The translations under genes were made by a program, and so were the position numbers. Shown one piece after another: positions 34,136 through 45,019 of a stretch of 64,000 nucleotides of DNA (position 1 is the stretch's first letter; the number at the start of each line of letters is the position of its first letter). The notes below the pieces were generated by a model that saw only the letters and a program-made list of their open reading frames with translations, searched no databases and had not been told where the DNA came from. This DNA comes from Allomyces macrogynus ATCC 38327 (lineage: Eukaryota > Blastocladiomycota > Blastocladiomycetes > Blastocladiales > Blastocladiaceae). Location of the stretch: contig GG745330.1 of NCBI GenBank assembly GCA_000151295.1, positions 39,110 through 103,109 on the forward strand. The letters are read 5' to 3'.

Positions 34136-35563
34136 TCACTCGGTTCGCCTGCGCTTGCGATCGCGCAGGTCGGCAAAGAACGAATCAATGTCGTCTTTGG
34201 TCACGACGCGGCCCTGCTCGGCAAACGTGCGCAGGTAGTCTTTGAGGTTGGAACTGAGCGACGAGGGATAAGGGGTGTTAGTGGATGGTTTCGGCCGAGG
34301 AGCAGGTGAGCGCGAGCATCTCGTACCTCAACGTGGCCATGGCGAGCACGCCCTCGTTGGCCTTGACGCGGTCCACCGACGCGAGCATCTCCATGCCCGA
34401 CTCGTAGAGCGGCTTGGCCGCGTCCTCGTCCTCCTCTGGCCGGTGCACCTCCTCCTCGGCGAGGAGGTACGGCATTTTCTTGCTCTTCGCAAACTCGGTG
34501 CACTGTACGCATGCGAATGGTCAGCCATCCATTCACGGAGCACGAAGCTTACGCAAAGACGCACCTCGGTGCACTGGCACATGTGCTTCCTCCACTCGTC
34601 GGGCAAGTAGAGCGGCTGCGGCAGATCACCCGTCGACCTTTCGGCTGGATTGCCGTGACCGCTCAAGCAAACCAGAGCCGTTGCGGTTCCTGCAGTTGTC
34701 GCAGCAACCGCAGTCGTATCGGCGGCCGCGGAGCTGGCTGGCGTCGTGTCTGTGGTCACGACGTCGATGGCAGCGTTGCGCACCTCGTCGAGCGGTTCGA
34801 GCCGCGCAAGGAACGCGTGGTCGCGCACGCATCCTTGGCAAATCAAGTCAGAAAAGGCGTCGGCATCGGGCATCTGGAGAGACGGAGGTTAACAGTGCTC
34901 GAGAACACTCACAGGGGCCGGAGCGCCCAGAACATACGTTGGACAGGCAATGATCGTGGAACCTACGCACGACCACCAGCATATTCGCATTCAGTTCACG
35001 CCACACTACAAGAACCTTCTCCACCCAAAGCAAACATACCAATCCTGGCACACCAAACACTGATACATGACCCCTTGCTCCTGGTCCGGGTCGTACTCGG
35101 TATCGCACGAGCAGTACCGCCGCTCGAAGTTGTGGTTGTAGCGGTTCTCTTCATTGGCGTGCCCAATCTGCTTGGGCTGCAACGTGCACTTGCGCGGCAA
35201 CCGCGCCGTCCCGCAATCGCAGCGAAAATCGCGCTTGACAAAGAGCTCGGCAATCTCGTGGCTCCCGTGGCACTGCAAACCATTGACTGCCGTCAGTATC
35301 GACGGCGTCCCTACGCGTTTACGGCCTCGTCGCCTCGTAAAACACACCATAATATGGCACGAATAGCACATCCCAGCCGGTTCGGTGCCGGGCGGCGTGC
35401 ACGTCAGGCACGCGTAGACTTGCTGGCTGATGTAGCCCTTGTCAAACCAGCAGCAGTCGGTCTTTCCCGAAAACACCTTGGCCGCCTCGCGTTCTTGTTC
35501 GAGCTCGCGCTCAAGCACGTCGACAGCCGTGACCGTGTCGTCGTTGGTGGTCGTGGGATCCAT
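34136..35563 (-). CDS. UBR7: UBR7-like E3 ubiquitin ligase (UBR box plus PHD finger)
   Basis: ATG at 35563 (MDPTTTNDD), with AVDVLERELEQEREAAKVFS matching the family N-terminus. The UBR box spans CCWFDKGYISQQVYACLTC to FRCDCGTARLP and is interrupted by an intron between YSC and CHGSHEIAEL. The PHD finger reads YCSCDTEYDPDQEQ then CLVCQDW, continuing after two introns as FHDHCLSN and LICQGCVRDH. Later blocks are LPDEWRKHMCQCTEC, LAEEEVHRPEEDEDAAKPLY and a last exon, DYLRTFAEQGRVVTKDDIDS, ending in RKRRR at the stop 34136-34138. Human UBR7 monoubiquitinates histone H2B. Cys and His ligands of both zinc modules are present after splicing. It ends 86 bp from the TBC gene stop. Confidence 0.92.
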
Positions 35564-35984
35564 AATCTCTCGAATTGCTGGTCGGATTGGGCGCGGCGAG
35601 TTGAATGCGGCAAGTCGCTTGCGCTTGGAGACTTGAATCTGTCGTGAAGCCCGAAATGATCGCAGATCACCAGCCGACTCCGCGCGTGTTCTTTGCGGTT
35701 GACGAGAATCGAGAGCTGCTGCTGTGACTCGACAGTGTCCAGTTCGCTGGTCCTCATCACTCCAGCACCCTCCAGCACCGGGAACCAAAATGATTGCAAG
35801 GGATTGCGAGTCGCCATCCAGGCACGTTAGAGCATGATGGCCGTCTGGCGAAAAATCAGTCTCCGCGGCCCCGCGGTTGTCCACCAGTTTACATCGACGA
35901 AAGCGTGCGCTGCTGGGTTCAAAAAGAGATCATACAGAAGGTATATTTTGCAGTTTGAAACGGTGCACCGAAAAGGCAGAATCT
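35564..35984. promoter_or_regulatory. Upstream region of UBR7 / 3' region of the ceramidase gene
   Basis: About 420 bp between two minus-strand genes, one of the few tandem junctions in the window. The UBR7 frame stays open upstream of its ATG for some distance but with a GTG start only and no conserved sequence. No separate gene seen. Confidence 0.35.
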
Positions 35985-37168
35985 CTACGCAATGGCCGGC
36001 AAGCACGACGGCAACGGGTGGTAGCGGCGGTGGACAAGGATGGTTTCTTCGAGGCCGAAATAGAGCGAGAGCCCACCAAACAGATGCCATCTATGATGCA
36101 AGCGCGTCAGTCTCTGCCAGTTTCTCTCCCAGAACAAAGCTCACAGGCGTACAGTGGGTGCAACGGAGCAACCTTCTTCCGGTCGAGCAAAAAGCACGCA
36201 ATCCCGGCCAACCCAAACGCGAGGGCCAGGTACTCGTCGAGGTCGAGGCTTGCCGCAAAATTGAGCGGGAACACGGTTCCCATGAGCAGCAGCGCTGGCT
36301 TGGCCGTGGCCTCCCACGTCCACAGAAACGCACCGGCCGTCGCTGCCGTGACCACACCTGCGGCCCACACTGGATCAATGTGCGGGACGTGGTGGTGCAG
36401 TGCAGCGAGCCATCGTCCAGCAGTCGCGACGGTGGACGGCAAGGAAGACGCGGTTCGTGAAGGCGCCGCGGCAAGCAGGGTCGTGGATCCAGCCGACGCG
36501 TGGACAGACACGGGCGTCGCAGCTGGAATTGGGGCCAGCCATGTCGTGACGGGCCCGAGCACGACGCGTTCGATCCATTGCTGCACGGATTCGACGACTT
36601 CGGTGCCAGTTGTTGGTGGCGGGGCGAGAGCTGCGGACCCGTGCGCGTGCTTGGCGCCAGCCCACACGAGCGCCATCGTGTGCACGTAGAATGCTGTCAC
36701 GGCAACGCAGGCGTCGCACGTCGAGAGCACGCGCACGAGCGTGGCGTGGTAGAGGGTCGAGGCAATCGCGGCGAGTACCGACAGGGCAATCGCGAGTTCG
36801 GTCATGACCGGAAACCGCGCCCAATGCGGTGCGACCGCATGGTCGGCCGGCGGATGCGTGCTTGCGGTCGCGGGCCACTCGCACTCGACGGGATCGTAGC
36901 GGTGCGTGTAATAGAGAAGCAGAGGCAGTGCAAAGAAGAGCGACGTGATCGTGCAGTAGAATTCGGCGACGAGCGGGTGCGTCGCGTACTTGACCTCGAG
37001 CGTCGTAACGGTTGCCGGCGCGAGCAGGCGCTCACGGAGCGACTTGGGCGTAGCGTTGGGCGTCGCGGTTGTCCTTGCTTTCGCAACGTCCGGATCTTTA
37101 CATGTTGGACTGGATGTGGACGAAGCCGAGCTGCCAGGCGGGCAGGGACACGCTGACAGCTTGGGCAT
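35985..37168 (-). CDS. Alkaline ceramidase (ACER/Ypc1 family, CREST superfamily)
   Basis: ATG at 37168 (MPKLSACPCPPGSS). Multi-pass membrane protein. Catalytic-site residues known for alkaline ceramidases are present in order and with correct spacing: Glu in LVAEFYCTITS; Ser, His and Asp in STLYHATLVRVLSTCD (S-x3-H-x10-D); and the two His of HPLWHLFGG near the end. The last pair is only seen after splicing an intron between HPL and WH (donor GTACGC at about 36154, acceptor CATAG). The final exon runs to TAG at 35985-35987. A loop of about 90 residues rich in Ala, Thr and Val between central helices makes this protein larger than usual (about 360 residues). Predicted ER/Golgi zinc hydrolase releasing sphingoid bases from ceramide. 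Confidence 0.8.
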
Positions 37169-37554
37169 GTTGAACGGCGCGGTGAGCAATCTTGGCACTG
37201 TGCTTGCTTGGGTGGACTGCGCTGGTTACGGGCTGCCGTGGTCGGCGATAAAGACTTGGACAGTTGAGACGACGGGATTTCCCAGACGGCAAGGTCCCAG
37301 GGACGGGAGAGTGTGGGTGGAGGGCGAGAAAGCAGGGCATTGGGGGGTTGATGGTCGCCGTGGCGCGAGATGAGAATGGCGACGATCGAAAGTGGGCGGA
37401 AATGCTCGAATGGGGGCGAAAGGGAGCGAAAGCGGACCGTAAAGACTGCGAACCGAACCACTTCCACCACGCGGCACGCCTGCGCCAAACTTGATAGATG
37501 ATCCTCTCCTGATCCCCGGCCGCACCTCACAAGTTCGGAAATTCGACCACCGAC
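37169..37554. promoter_or_regulatory. Divergent promoter region of the ceramidase and methyltransferase genes
   Basis: About 385 bp between two divergent start codons with no coding character. No specific site recognised. Confidence 0.35.
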
Positions 37555-38313
37555 ATGGCCGCGCCGTACTCGCTCCACGTCGGAGCGCACTCGCTGCAAA
37601 TTGCTGAGCTCACCGACACTCACCACCACGGCACCACCGTCTGGCCCGCGGGTGAAACACTCTGCTTCTACTTTCGCGACCTTGCCGCCAAATCCATCAA
37701 TGGCCTCGCCGGCAAGCGTGTCCTCGAGCTCGGATCGGGCACCGGCATCCTCGCAATCTACTTGGCGCTCCTCGGCGCCGCCGTGGTCGCCACCGACCAG
37801 GACGTGCCGGTCATTCTCGACAATTTGCGCGCCAATGTCGATCGCAACCGCCCAAGTGCTCTGACGGGCACAGGAGCAACAAGTTACGATATTATCATTG
37901 CTGCGCACAACTGGGGAACGACACCGGGCCCGGCCCTCGACCGGCTCGCACGCTTACCGGCCTCGTCGTGGGCATCTGGCATCGACAACGATTTGTCGAC
38001 GGCAGGCTTGCAGTCGATGCCGTGGGACTATATCATTGCCGCCGACTGTATTTATACCCTGGAACCGCTACCGCTCCTGCTGCAGAGCATCGACTGCCTG
38101 GTCGGATCGGGACCCTCCAAGACGGTCGTCCTGGTGGCCATGGAGCGCCGCGACCCGCTCGTGTCGGACCAGTTTGTGGGGCAGAGTAAAGCGCTTGATT
38201 TTGTCGTGGCCAAGGTGCCGCGGTCCAAGCTCAACAAGGATGTAGCGCACGAGTCGATGGAGGTGTACAAACTGACTCGTCGCGCTGGCAAGCGTGCCAC
38301 CGCGACAATCTGA
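37555..38313 (+). CDS. METTL21/Efm-type protein lysine methyltransferase
   Basis: A single 252-codon frame from the ATG at 37555. It has the seven-beta-strand class I fold: TTVWPAGETLCFYFRDL precedes motif I, KRVLELGSGTGILAIYLALL (SAM-binding GxGxG), then the acidic residue of VVATDQDVPVILDNL. The motif WDYIIAADCIY corresponds to the family DxxY-type post-motif II site. These features place it in the PF10294 lysine methyltransferase group (METTL21, VCPKMT, yeast Efm6/Efm7), whose members modify elongation factors, chaperones or VCP. The exact substrate cannot be read. A segment at about residues 105-150 differs from usual family spacing and may be an insertion or an unspliced intron. It is convergent with the next gene, 118 bp apart. 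Confidence 0.75.
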   Translation: MAAPYSLHVGAHSLQIAELTDTHHHGTTVWPAGETLCFYFRDLAAKSINGLAGKRVLELGSGTGILAIYLALLGAAVVATDQDVPVILDNLRANVDRNRPSALTGTGATSYDIIIAAHNWGTTPGPALDRLARLPASSWASGIDNDLSTAGLQSMPWDYIIAADCIYTLEPLPLLLQSIDCLVGSGPSKTVVLVAMERRDPLVSDQFVGQSKALDFVVAKVPRSKLNKDVAHESMEVYKLTRRAGKRATATI

Positions 38314-38430
38314 ATCTCTGATGCTCGCAAAATATACATTGGCCGGGCGTGAAGAAGACAGTTGGGTTGGCAAGAGACGATTTCTATGTACAATCAGAGG
38401 GAATCCAGCACGCCCACAAGCGACTCTTGC

Positions 38431-39075
38431 TCATTCGAAATCCGGGTCGTCGGCCGGGTTGTGAGCCACGACAAACTTGCCCTTGCGCTTGCCCATCCAC
38501 GTCTCATGGACAATGCGCTTTGTCCTGTTCTTCAAGTAGATTGGCGTCGGGTTGTGCTGCTCGGCCAGAGCAGCCAGCACCTTGGCGCGTGCTTCTTGCT
38601 CCTTGGCCTTGTAGGCGTGCATCTTGGATTTCTTGGTCAACCTGCGCGACTCGAGCAGCGACTGCATGCGGTAGTAGGCCAGGTTCTTGTCAGCGCGCGC
38701 CTCGGCGTCGCGTTGTGCGTCCTCGTCAAACGTTTCTAGGTGGAGAGATGCAGCGCATTAGCATCGGTGCATCGTGCGCCGTGATTGCTGGCCATTAAGC
38801 CGAATGGACTTACCCAAAACGCCCTCCTCGGACACGGGCAGCACGGCGCCCGACCGCGAAACGAGCGGCACCAACTTGGCGCCGCCCGTGAGCCCTTGGT
38901 CGGCGCGGTCCTTGCGGTGGTTTTTCTTGATGCGGTCCTTGACCTTGCCAATGCCCTTTTTCGCGACGGGGATCTTGAACGAGGGCGCAGCAATGGATGC
39001 TGTAGCGGCCGACCCGTTCGCTTTGGCGGGCTTGAGCTGCGCAGCGAGTTGCTGCTTGAGGAGTTTTTCGGACAT
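38431..39075 (-). CDS. Small basic, helical protein of unknown function
   Basis: ATG at 39075 (MSEKLLKQQLAAQLKP). One intron (donor GTAAGT, acceptor CACCTAG at about 38738-38813) joins EEGVL to ETFDEDAQRDAEARAD in phase. The product is about 190 residues, very rich in Lys, Arg and Ala. It contains KKGIGKVKDRIKKNHRKDR, a helical stretch NLAYYRMQSLLESRRLTKKS, and a C-terminal block RTKRIVHETWMGKRKGKFVV ending in PADDPDFE. The composition resembles nucleolar ribosome-biogenesis factors, but I cannot name a family. The consistent splice phase and conserved-looking C-terminal block make it a real gene. Confidence 0.65.
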
Positions 39076-39612
39076 GACTGGTGTCGCGCGCTCGGGGTGG
39101 ATGCAGTGCAGGTGGTGGCTGCCTTGGTTGGTGCTGATGCTGTTCTTGAGCTTGTCGCTGCTGTGCGTCTCGTGCTCGCGCGCAACGACGACAGCCGCGC
39201 GATTGCATGGTGGCACGGCGCGGTCAGTGCGCGAAGGTCATGCCGACGCACGTGGGGTGTTGCTGGGAGCGTCGCCGCCCAAGTCACCGTGATGTCAAGC
39301 GTTCCACCGCGGCGAAAGCGATCAACTTCCGTTTCACATGGCCCGGTTTCGCCCCCAGTCCGTCTGGCCGGCACGACACACGCCCGCGACGCGTTTGCAA
39401 ATTTTTTCACCACCTCGTGGTCGTCGCTGCCGGGGTCGCCGCTCAACGCCGACGCGCCGGCTTCCCGCTAACGACCCCCGCAATCCAGCACAGCAGCAGC
39501 CGACTTCTCCACCACCAGCGCTGCAGCGACCGGCAACGACGCTCCGACGACCCGCCAGCAGCTGCACGCCGACGCGCCCGTGGATCACGCGCGCCCGACC
39601 ATCCCTGCCGCC
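39076..39612. promoter_or_regulatory. Divergent promoter region upstream of the ABCD transporter
   Basis: About 540 bp between divergent starts. Overlapping open frames exist in both strands but start with GTG or lack protein character. Confidence 0.35.
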
Positions 39613-42372
39613 ATGCCCGGCCGTCCGCACCAGGGCGCTGCCCTGCAGTCGGTGCTCATGGCTGCGTCGCGGTTCCCCGTCAAGCGCACTATTGCCGTCG
39701 CCGTCCTGCTCGCCGTGTTCGCACAGGCGCGCCGTATTCTCGCGGCACGGCACGCTGCCAAGGCAAATCCGGCCGCTGCTGCTGCGTCGACCGCTGCTGC
39801 TGCTCCGACAGCGCGCGCGGGTAAGCGCAAGCAAGACGTACGAAAAAAAATCCAGAGCTCTGATCACGTTCCGTGACGGTGGAGACTGATCGCCTGGCGT
39901 GCGGCTGTCTAGGTCGATGCCGTGTTCTTGCGTCGGCTGCGCCGGCTGCTCAAGATTTGCATTCCGTCGCTGCACTGCAAGGAGGCCGTGCTCGTCGTGC
40001 TCCACTCGACGTTCCTCGTGTTGCGCACGATCCTGTCGGTCTATGTCGCGGCGCTCGACGGCCACATTGTCTCTGCGCTCGTGCAGGGCAAGGCCAAGGC
40101 GTTCCTCAAGGGCCTGCTCATGTGGATGGCCGTGGCCGTGCCCGCGACCTACACCAATTCGATGGTACGCTTGTCTCGTTCTTGGCGTGGTGGACCACGC
40201 GTTGTGCGTCGTGTTCTTGCGACTGACCAAGCACCCGCAATGCCACCAGCTCGCCTTCCTGCAATCCAAGATGGCGCTGGCCTTCCGCACGCGGCTCACC
40301 GACTACGTGACGGAAAAGTACCTGTCGAGCGCGACTTTCTACCGGCTGACCAACCTCGATGACCGCATCGCGAGCCCGGCGCAACTCATCACCGTCGACA
40401 TCCCCAAATTCTGCACGTCCTTGACGGAACTCTACTCGAACCTGGCCAAACCGATCCTCGACGTTGTGCTCTACAACATCCAGCTCGCACAATCGGTTGG
40501 CGGCAACGTGCTACTCGCTGGCAGTTTTGTCATCCACGTCTCGGCGCAACTCTTGCGACTCGTGACCCCCGCATTCGGGAAAATGGTTGCCGAGGAGGGG
40601 CGGCTCGAGGGCGACTTGCGGTTCCGACACTCGCGGCTGCTCGAAAACGCCGAGGAAATCGCGTTTTACGGCGGCGAGGACCGCGAGCGGCACATTCTCG
40701 AGTCGTCCTACCTGGCCTTGATTCGCCACGTCAACTCGATTTTCCGGACCCGCGTCTGGTTCAATATGGTTGAGGACTGGGTCATCAAGTACTTTTGGGG
40801 CGCGACGGGGCTCATTATCTGCTCGGGCCCCGTGTTCTTGCCGCGCACGCAGCCGCCCAAGCGCCGCCTGTCGGACCGGATCGCGGGCGAGACTCTGGCG
40901 ACGACCGGATCGGATAACGCGCTCGGGTCGCGCACGCAGGACTTTGTCACGAACCGCCGGCTGCTTTTGTCGTCGAGCGACGCGTTTGGCCGGTTGATGT
41001 ACTCGTACAAGGAACTGTCGGAACTGTCGGGCCATGTCGCGCGCGTGAGTGAGTTGCTCGACACGCTCGACGATGTCATGGCGGGGACGTACCGCAAGCA
41101 ACTCGTGGGGTCGACCAAGGCGCAGGTCGCCAAGCGCGGGCTCGGCGCGTCGACTGGCGCGAGCAGTGATGCGCCGGCGATGGACAAGGCGACACTGCTC
41201 GCGTCGCGCGGGCAGGTGATTGAGGCCGGGCACATCGCGTTCGACAGGGTCCCGATCGTCTCGCCGAATGGCGACGTGCTCGTCGCCGAGCTCACGTTCC
41301 ACGTGCACCCGGGCATGCACTTGCTGATTGTTGGCCCAAACGGGTGCGGCAAGGTGCGTGTCTGTCGCCCTCGATCCTCACTGCCGAGTGCCGTTCCTGA
41401 CCGATTCTCCCTCAATGTAGAGCTCCATGTTCCGCATTCTCGGCGGTCTCTGGCCCGTCTACGGTGGCACCGTGCACAAGCCGCCGTCGTCCGAGATCTT
41501 CTACATCCCGCAGCGGCCGTACCTGTGCGCCGGCACGCTGCGCGACCAGGTGATTTACCCACACACGATCGCCGACATGCACGCGCGTGGGGTCACGGAC
41601 GCCGACTTGGCCGCGATTCTCGACGTGTTGCAGATTGGCCACTTGGTGGGCAGAGAGGGCGGGTGGGATGCCGAAAAGGAGTGGTCTACGGCGCTGGCAG
41701 GAGGCGACAAGCAGCGGGTACGTGGTTTTGGCGAGTGACGTGCCTCGAGAAGAGCGGTTGCTGACCGGTTTGCTTTCGGTATGTGCGTAGATTGCGGCGG
41801 CGCGACTGTTCTACCACAAGCCAAAGTATGTTGTGTTTGCTCGCTTTATCCTCTCCACCATCGGATCCTTCACTCACGCGTTTGTTCACCGTTGTCCAGG
41901 TTCGCGATCATGGACGAGGTTCGATTTCCTGCTCTCTCTTGCGTTCACAACCTCTCGCGTGCGAATCGCTCACATTCTGCCCCTTACAGTGCACGTCGTC
42001 AGTGTCCATGGACATTGAACGCATTATGGTCCGTCCTCCCCTCCTCTACCGCTTCGTACCGCTTCCGAAACTCACCGTCCCCACGCGCACCCCCGCTAGT
42101 ACACGCACGCGACGCAGCTCGGCATCAGCATGCTGACGGTCAGCCACCGCGCGTCGCTGTGGGTCTACCATTCGCACATCTTGCAGTACGACGGCATGGG
42201 CGGGTATGTGTTTGGCCCGCTCAATGCCGAGGAGCGGCTGGCGTTGCAAGAGGAGAAGCAGCGGCTCGAAATCTTGCTGCAAGACGAGGCCAAGATCAAG
42301 GACCGGCTCCAGGAACTGCGCAGCGTGCGCGATGAGCGGCGCGCGTCGCTCGCGTCGTTGTCGGCACCGTGA
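39613..42372 (+). CDS. Peroxisomal ABC half-transporter, subfamily D (PMP70/ALDP/Pxa-like)
   Basis: ATG at 39613 ([11 protein letters not shown]). A short exon with a hydrophobic stretch precedes introns at about 39820-39914 and 40165-40225. The transmembrane domain contains [38 protein letters not shown] and the EAA-like block [16 protein letters not shown], all typical of ABCD proteins. The nucleotide-binding domain has Walker A GPNGCGK followed after an intron by [12 protein letters not shown], a signature LAGGDKQR (usual form LSGGEKQR), Walker B FAIMDECTSAVS and switch TVSHR. Later introns fall at about 41354-41420, 41720-41790 and 41826-41898. A C-terminal coiled coil ends at 42372. The family imports very-long-chain acyl-CoA into peroxisomes as homo- or heterodimers. 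Confidence 0.9.
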
Positions 42373-42633
42373 TGCGATGAATGGGGAAGGGATGAAAGAA
42401 ACCCGCGGCGGGTTTGTGTTTGGGGATTCCGCGGAAGTTTTGGGTGGAATGATTCATTGGCATTGTTTGTGGGCGGTTGGAGGAGAGACCGGATGGGTGG
42501 ATGTCAACATGGTCTCGGATTGTCTTTTCTTTTCCGGTTGACTGGGAATGGGGGTGTGGCAAGGCAAGTGCGGGCAACCAGGAAAAATCCTCTGTGTCTA
42601 GAATGTAATCCGACCGACCGAGCGTTCCAGGTG

Positions 42634-43382
42634 CTAAACGAAAGCAAATTCGCGCAACGTGAGTGAACCGTTCAACGGTTTGGCAATCGGAAAAAAGCGC
42701 CAACGGACCGGCGCACCATCCATGAACGCGAGCCAGTCGCTCTCGGTCGTCGGGAGCAGACCCATCTGCTGGCACTTGTAGAGCGCGAGGAGCACGTTGG
42801 CGAGCTGCAGGCCGACAAATGCAAGCTTGGGCAGCGTCAAGTCGACGTCGCCCGACCGCTCGAGCGGCAGGAATACTATGGAGGAGTTCCGGTCCGTCAC
42901 GTCCGTTTGGCACCGCGCGCGCGCAAAGTGACTCGGCGGTCGAGCGTACCCTTGTTGACGCCCATGAGCGACTTGATCGGGTTCCAGAACATCATGACCG
43001 TGAAGAAAATGGAAAAGATTTGCAGCGAGTTGCCCGTCATGTACATCATGATCAGGTTCATCGGAATCGACTTGGCGCCCGAGTAGGCGAGGTCCCACGC
43101 TTTCTGTATTGGGTGGAGGGAGAGAATGCGCGTCAGTGGTCGTGCTTGGCGGTGGGACGGTGGGAAGTACACAGAGACCTTGGTGCGCAGCTCGCGTTTC
43201 TTTTCCTCGTCCTTGGCGGCCTTGGCGGCGGATTTCTGGGTGATCACAGCATGTGAGCTTCACAAATAATGATCATCGTGTCGAACGAGAAGGGAGCGCA
43301 CCTGGACGCCCGTCGACCGCGGTCCGGTCCACGTCAAGGTGCCAAGCGCGAACCCGGGTGGGGGCGCAATGGATTTACCCAT
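42634..43382 (-). CDS. EMC4: ER membrane protein complex subunit 4
   Basis: ATG at 43382 (MGKSIAPPPGFALGTL), short first exon ending TGVQ before a GTGCGC donor. Conserved core: KAWDLAYSGAKSIPMNLIMM, YMTGNSLQIFSIFFTVMMFW, PIKSLMGV, then after an intron LTLPKLAFVGLQLANVLLAL and YKCQQMGLLPTTESDWLAF, which match EMC4 nearly throughout. EMC4 is a subunit of the EMC insertase, which places tail-anchored and multi-pass proteins in the ER membrane. The last residues before the TAG (42634-42636) extend slightly beyond the usual LPT-SDWL end with a hydrophobic tail. At least four exons. Confidence 0.93.
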
Positions 43383-44161
43383 GGAACTAGCGGGAGGGAG
43401 TAAATGGGAACAGGGTGAGTAAACTAATCGTGGATCGCGGTGTGTGATCTCTCCACCCGTCTTGCGGCAACGTACTCGGAGAGGTCAGGAATGGAGAGCC
43501 GCATCGTGTAGAGTGAGCGTGTCAAGGTCGCGGCCCTACATCATCGCCGTAAATTGGTGCGTGAAGGGCTCATTCAAATGCAGGTCACTTGTGAAATTGT
43601 TCTTGACGACAGGTTGGAGCGTCTGGCAGTGATCGCTTCGCGACAAGGCTTCCGAAGTTGGGACTGGTCGCGCCGGCAACAATCACGCTCGTCAATGACA
43701 TACTGGTTCCAGGGCGTGAATTGGCTGGTAAGATTCCAATGCGGGCAGTGCCGGCGCTGAACGGTCGCGGCGTCGTGGTGGTCGCTGGTGGCCGGCGCGG
43801 GTCGTTGCCGGCTTGACAGCTGTCACGCGGCAAGGAACGCCCACGCGCGAGACGCGCGTGTTCGTTGATCTCGGAGCCGCTGTTGCTCGCGCGTCGGCCG
43901 CGAGCGGGTTGATGCGCCGCTTTCGCAGCCTGCAATGACCAACGCGGTTCACAGCATCCAGAGCGCACGCTGGTCACGATAAGCGCCTTGTTTCGCGCCT
44001 GTTGGTCGGCCACGACAGCGTGAACCGCGCGGGCGCACCATAGCGCTTCCTCCCGCTGCAATCGGTTCCTCCAACCATCCATCAGCCCAAGCATCACGCT
44101 TCAACCTTAGCCCGTCGACTTCCCCTCCCGCTCCACCACCGCGTTCTCCACCTCGTCCGCC
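43383..44161. other. Intergenic region between EMC4 and the hydrolase gene
   Basis: About 780 bp between divergent starts, relatively long for this window. A 170-codon minus-strand frame (43585-44097) exists but has poor codon bias and no recognisable domain. I support no gene here. Confidence 0.35.
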
Positions 44162-45019
44162 ATGATGGCCTCGACCGACCGCGGCCGCGACCTTACCGAG
44201 GCGCACCTTGCGCACGACGATTCCACGCTCATCTCGATTCCTGTCGGCAACGGCACCACCACGGTTCGCGCGTACCTGCACGCGCCGCGTACCGCGCTCG
44301 CCGGTGCGCTGCTCGTCTCAGGCGTCGGCGGCGGCGTCTCGGGCCCAACGGGCATGTACGTGTCGCTCGCGACACGGCTCGCGCGCGAGGGTGTCGCCAC
44401 GCTCCGACTCGACTACCGCGTTCCGGGTCGCACGCCGGAGTGCGTCGCCGACATGGCCGCAGCGATTCAGCTCCTGCAGGACCGGTATGCGGTCGACAAG
44501 ATTGCGACGGTCGGCTGGTCGTTTGGTTCCGCGCCCGTGTTCACGCTTGCCGACCGCATGCGCGATGTGCAGCTGATCAAGGCGATTGCTGTGGTCGCGC
44601 CGCAAATGGCCGATGCGATGGGCATTGACAACGTGCCGCCCGTGCCCGTGCTCTTTGTCCACGGCGAAGACGACCAATGCCTGCCACCCAGGTGCTCAAA
44701 GATGCTCAAGCGCTCCTACGACACGTCGCTCGCGTTCCAAGCGCACGGCGGCCGGTGCGACGTGGTCCTAATGCCAGACGACGACCATTGCCTGACGCAC
44801 ACGTTCCGCGCCGCCGAGACGCGCATTCTCGATTTCTTGCTCGACGCGCTCGTGCCGGCGCGCCACGCCAAACACGTGGTCGCGTCGCTCGTGCCATCGG
44901 ACACGGTAGGGATCGACCTCATGCGCAAGGGGCACGACTTGGATACGGTGCCGGGCGGCAGCGAGCACGAGTCGATCAATGACCACACGCGTGCTGCGCG
45001 CGCTGATGGGTCGGTTTGA
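44162..45019 (+). CDS. Alpha/beta-hydrolase, dienelactone-hydrolase-like
   Basis: A 285-codon single exon from the ATG at 44162. The oxyanion/lid strand ALAGALLVSGVGGGVSG and RLDYRVPGR are followed by the nucleophile elbow GWSFGS (Ser about residue 120), the acid strand VLFVHGEDDQCLPP and the general base His in PDDDHCLTHTF, giving a full Ser-Asp-His triad in the right order. The best resemblance is to small cytosolic hydrolases of the DLH/KANL3-like type. The substrate cannot be stated. No signal peptide. It lies in tandem 5' of SMC3, with about 457 bp between them. Confidence 0.75.
   Translation: MMASTDRGRDLTEAHLAHDDSTLISIPVGNGTTTVRAYLHAPRTALAGALLVSGVGGGVSGPTGMYVSLATRLAREGVATLRLDYRVPGRTPECVADMAAAIQLLQDRYAVDKIATVGWSFGSAPVFTLADRMRDVQLIKAIAVVAPQMADAMGIDNVPPVPVLFVHGEDDQCLPPRCSKMLKRSYDTSLAFQAHGGRCDVVLMPDDDHCLTHTFRAAETRILDFLLDALVPARHAKHVVASLVPSDTVGIDLMRKGHDLDTVPGGSEHESINDHTRAARADGSV

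Noticed and set aside
34878..35884. Long N-terminal extension of UBR7
   Set aside because: The upstream frame begins at a GTG and has no conserved sequence; the ATG at 35563 gives the normal family start.
43585..44097. 170-codon minus frame between EMC4 and the hydrolase
   Set aside because: Weak codon bias, no domain and no splice partner; treated as intergenic.
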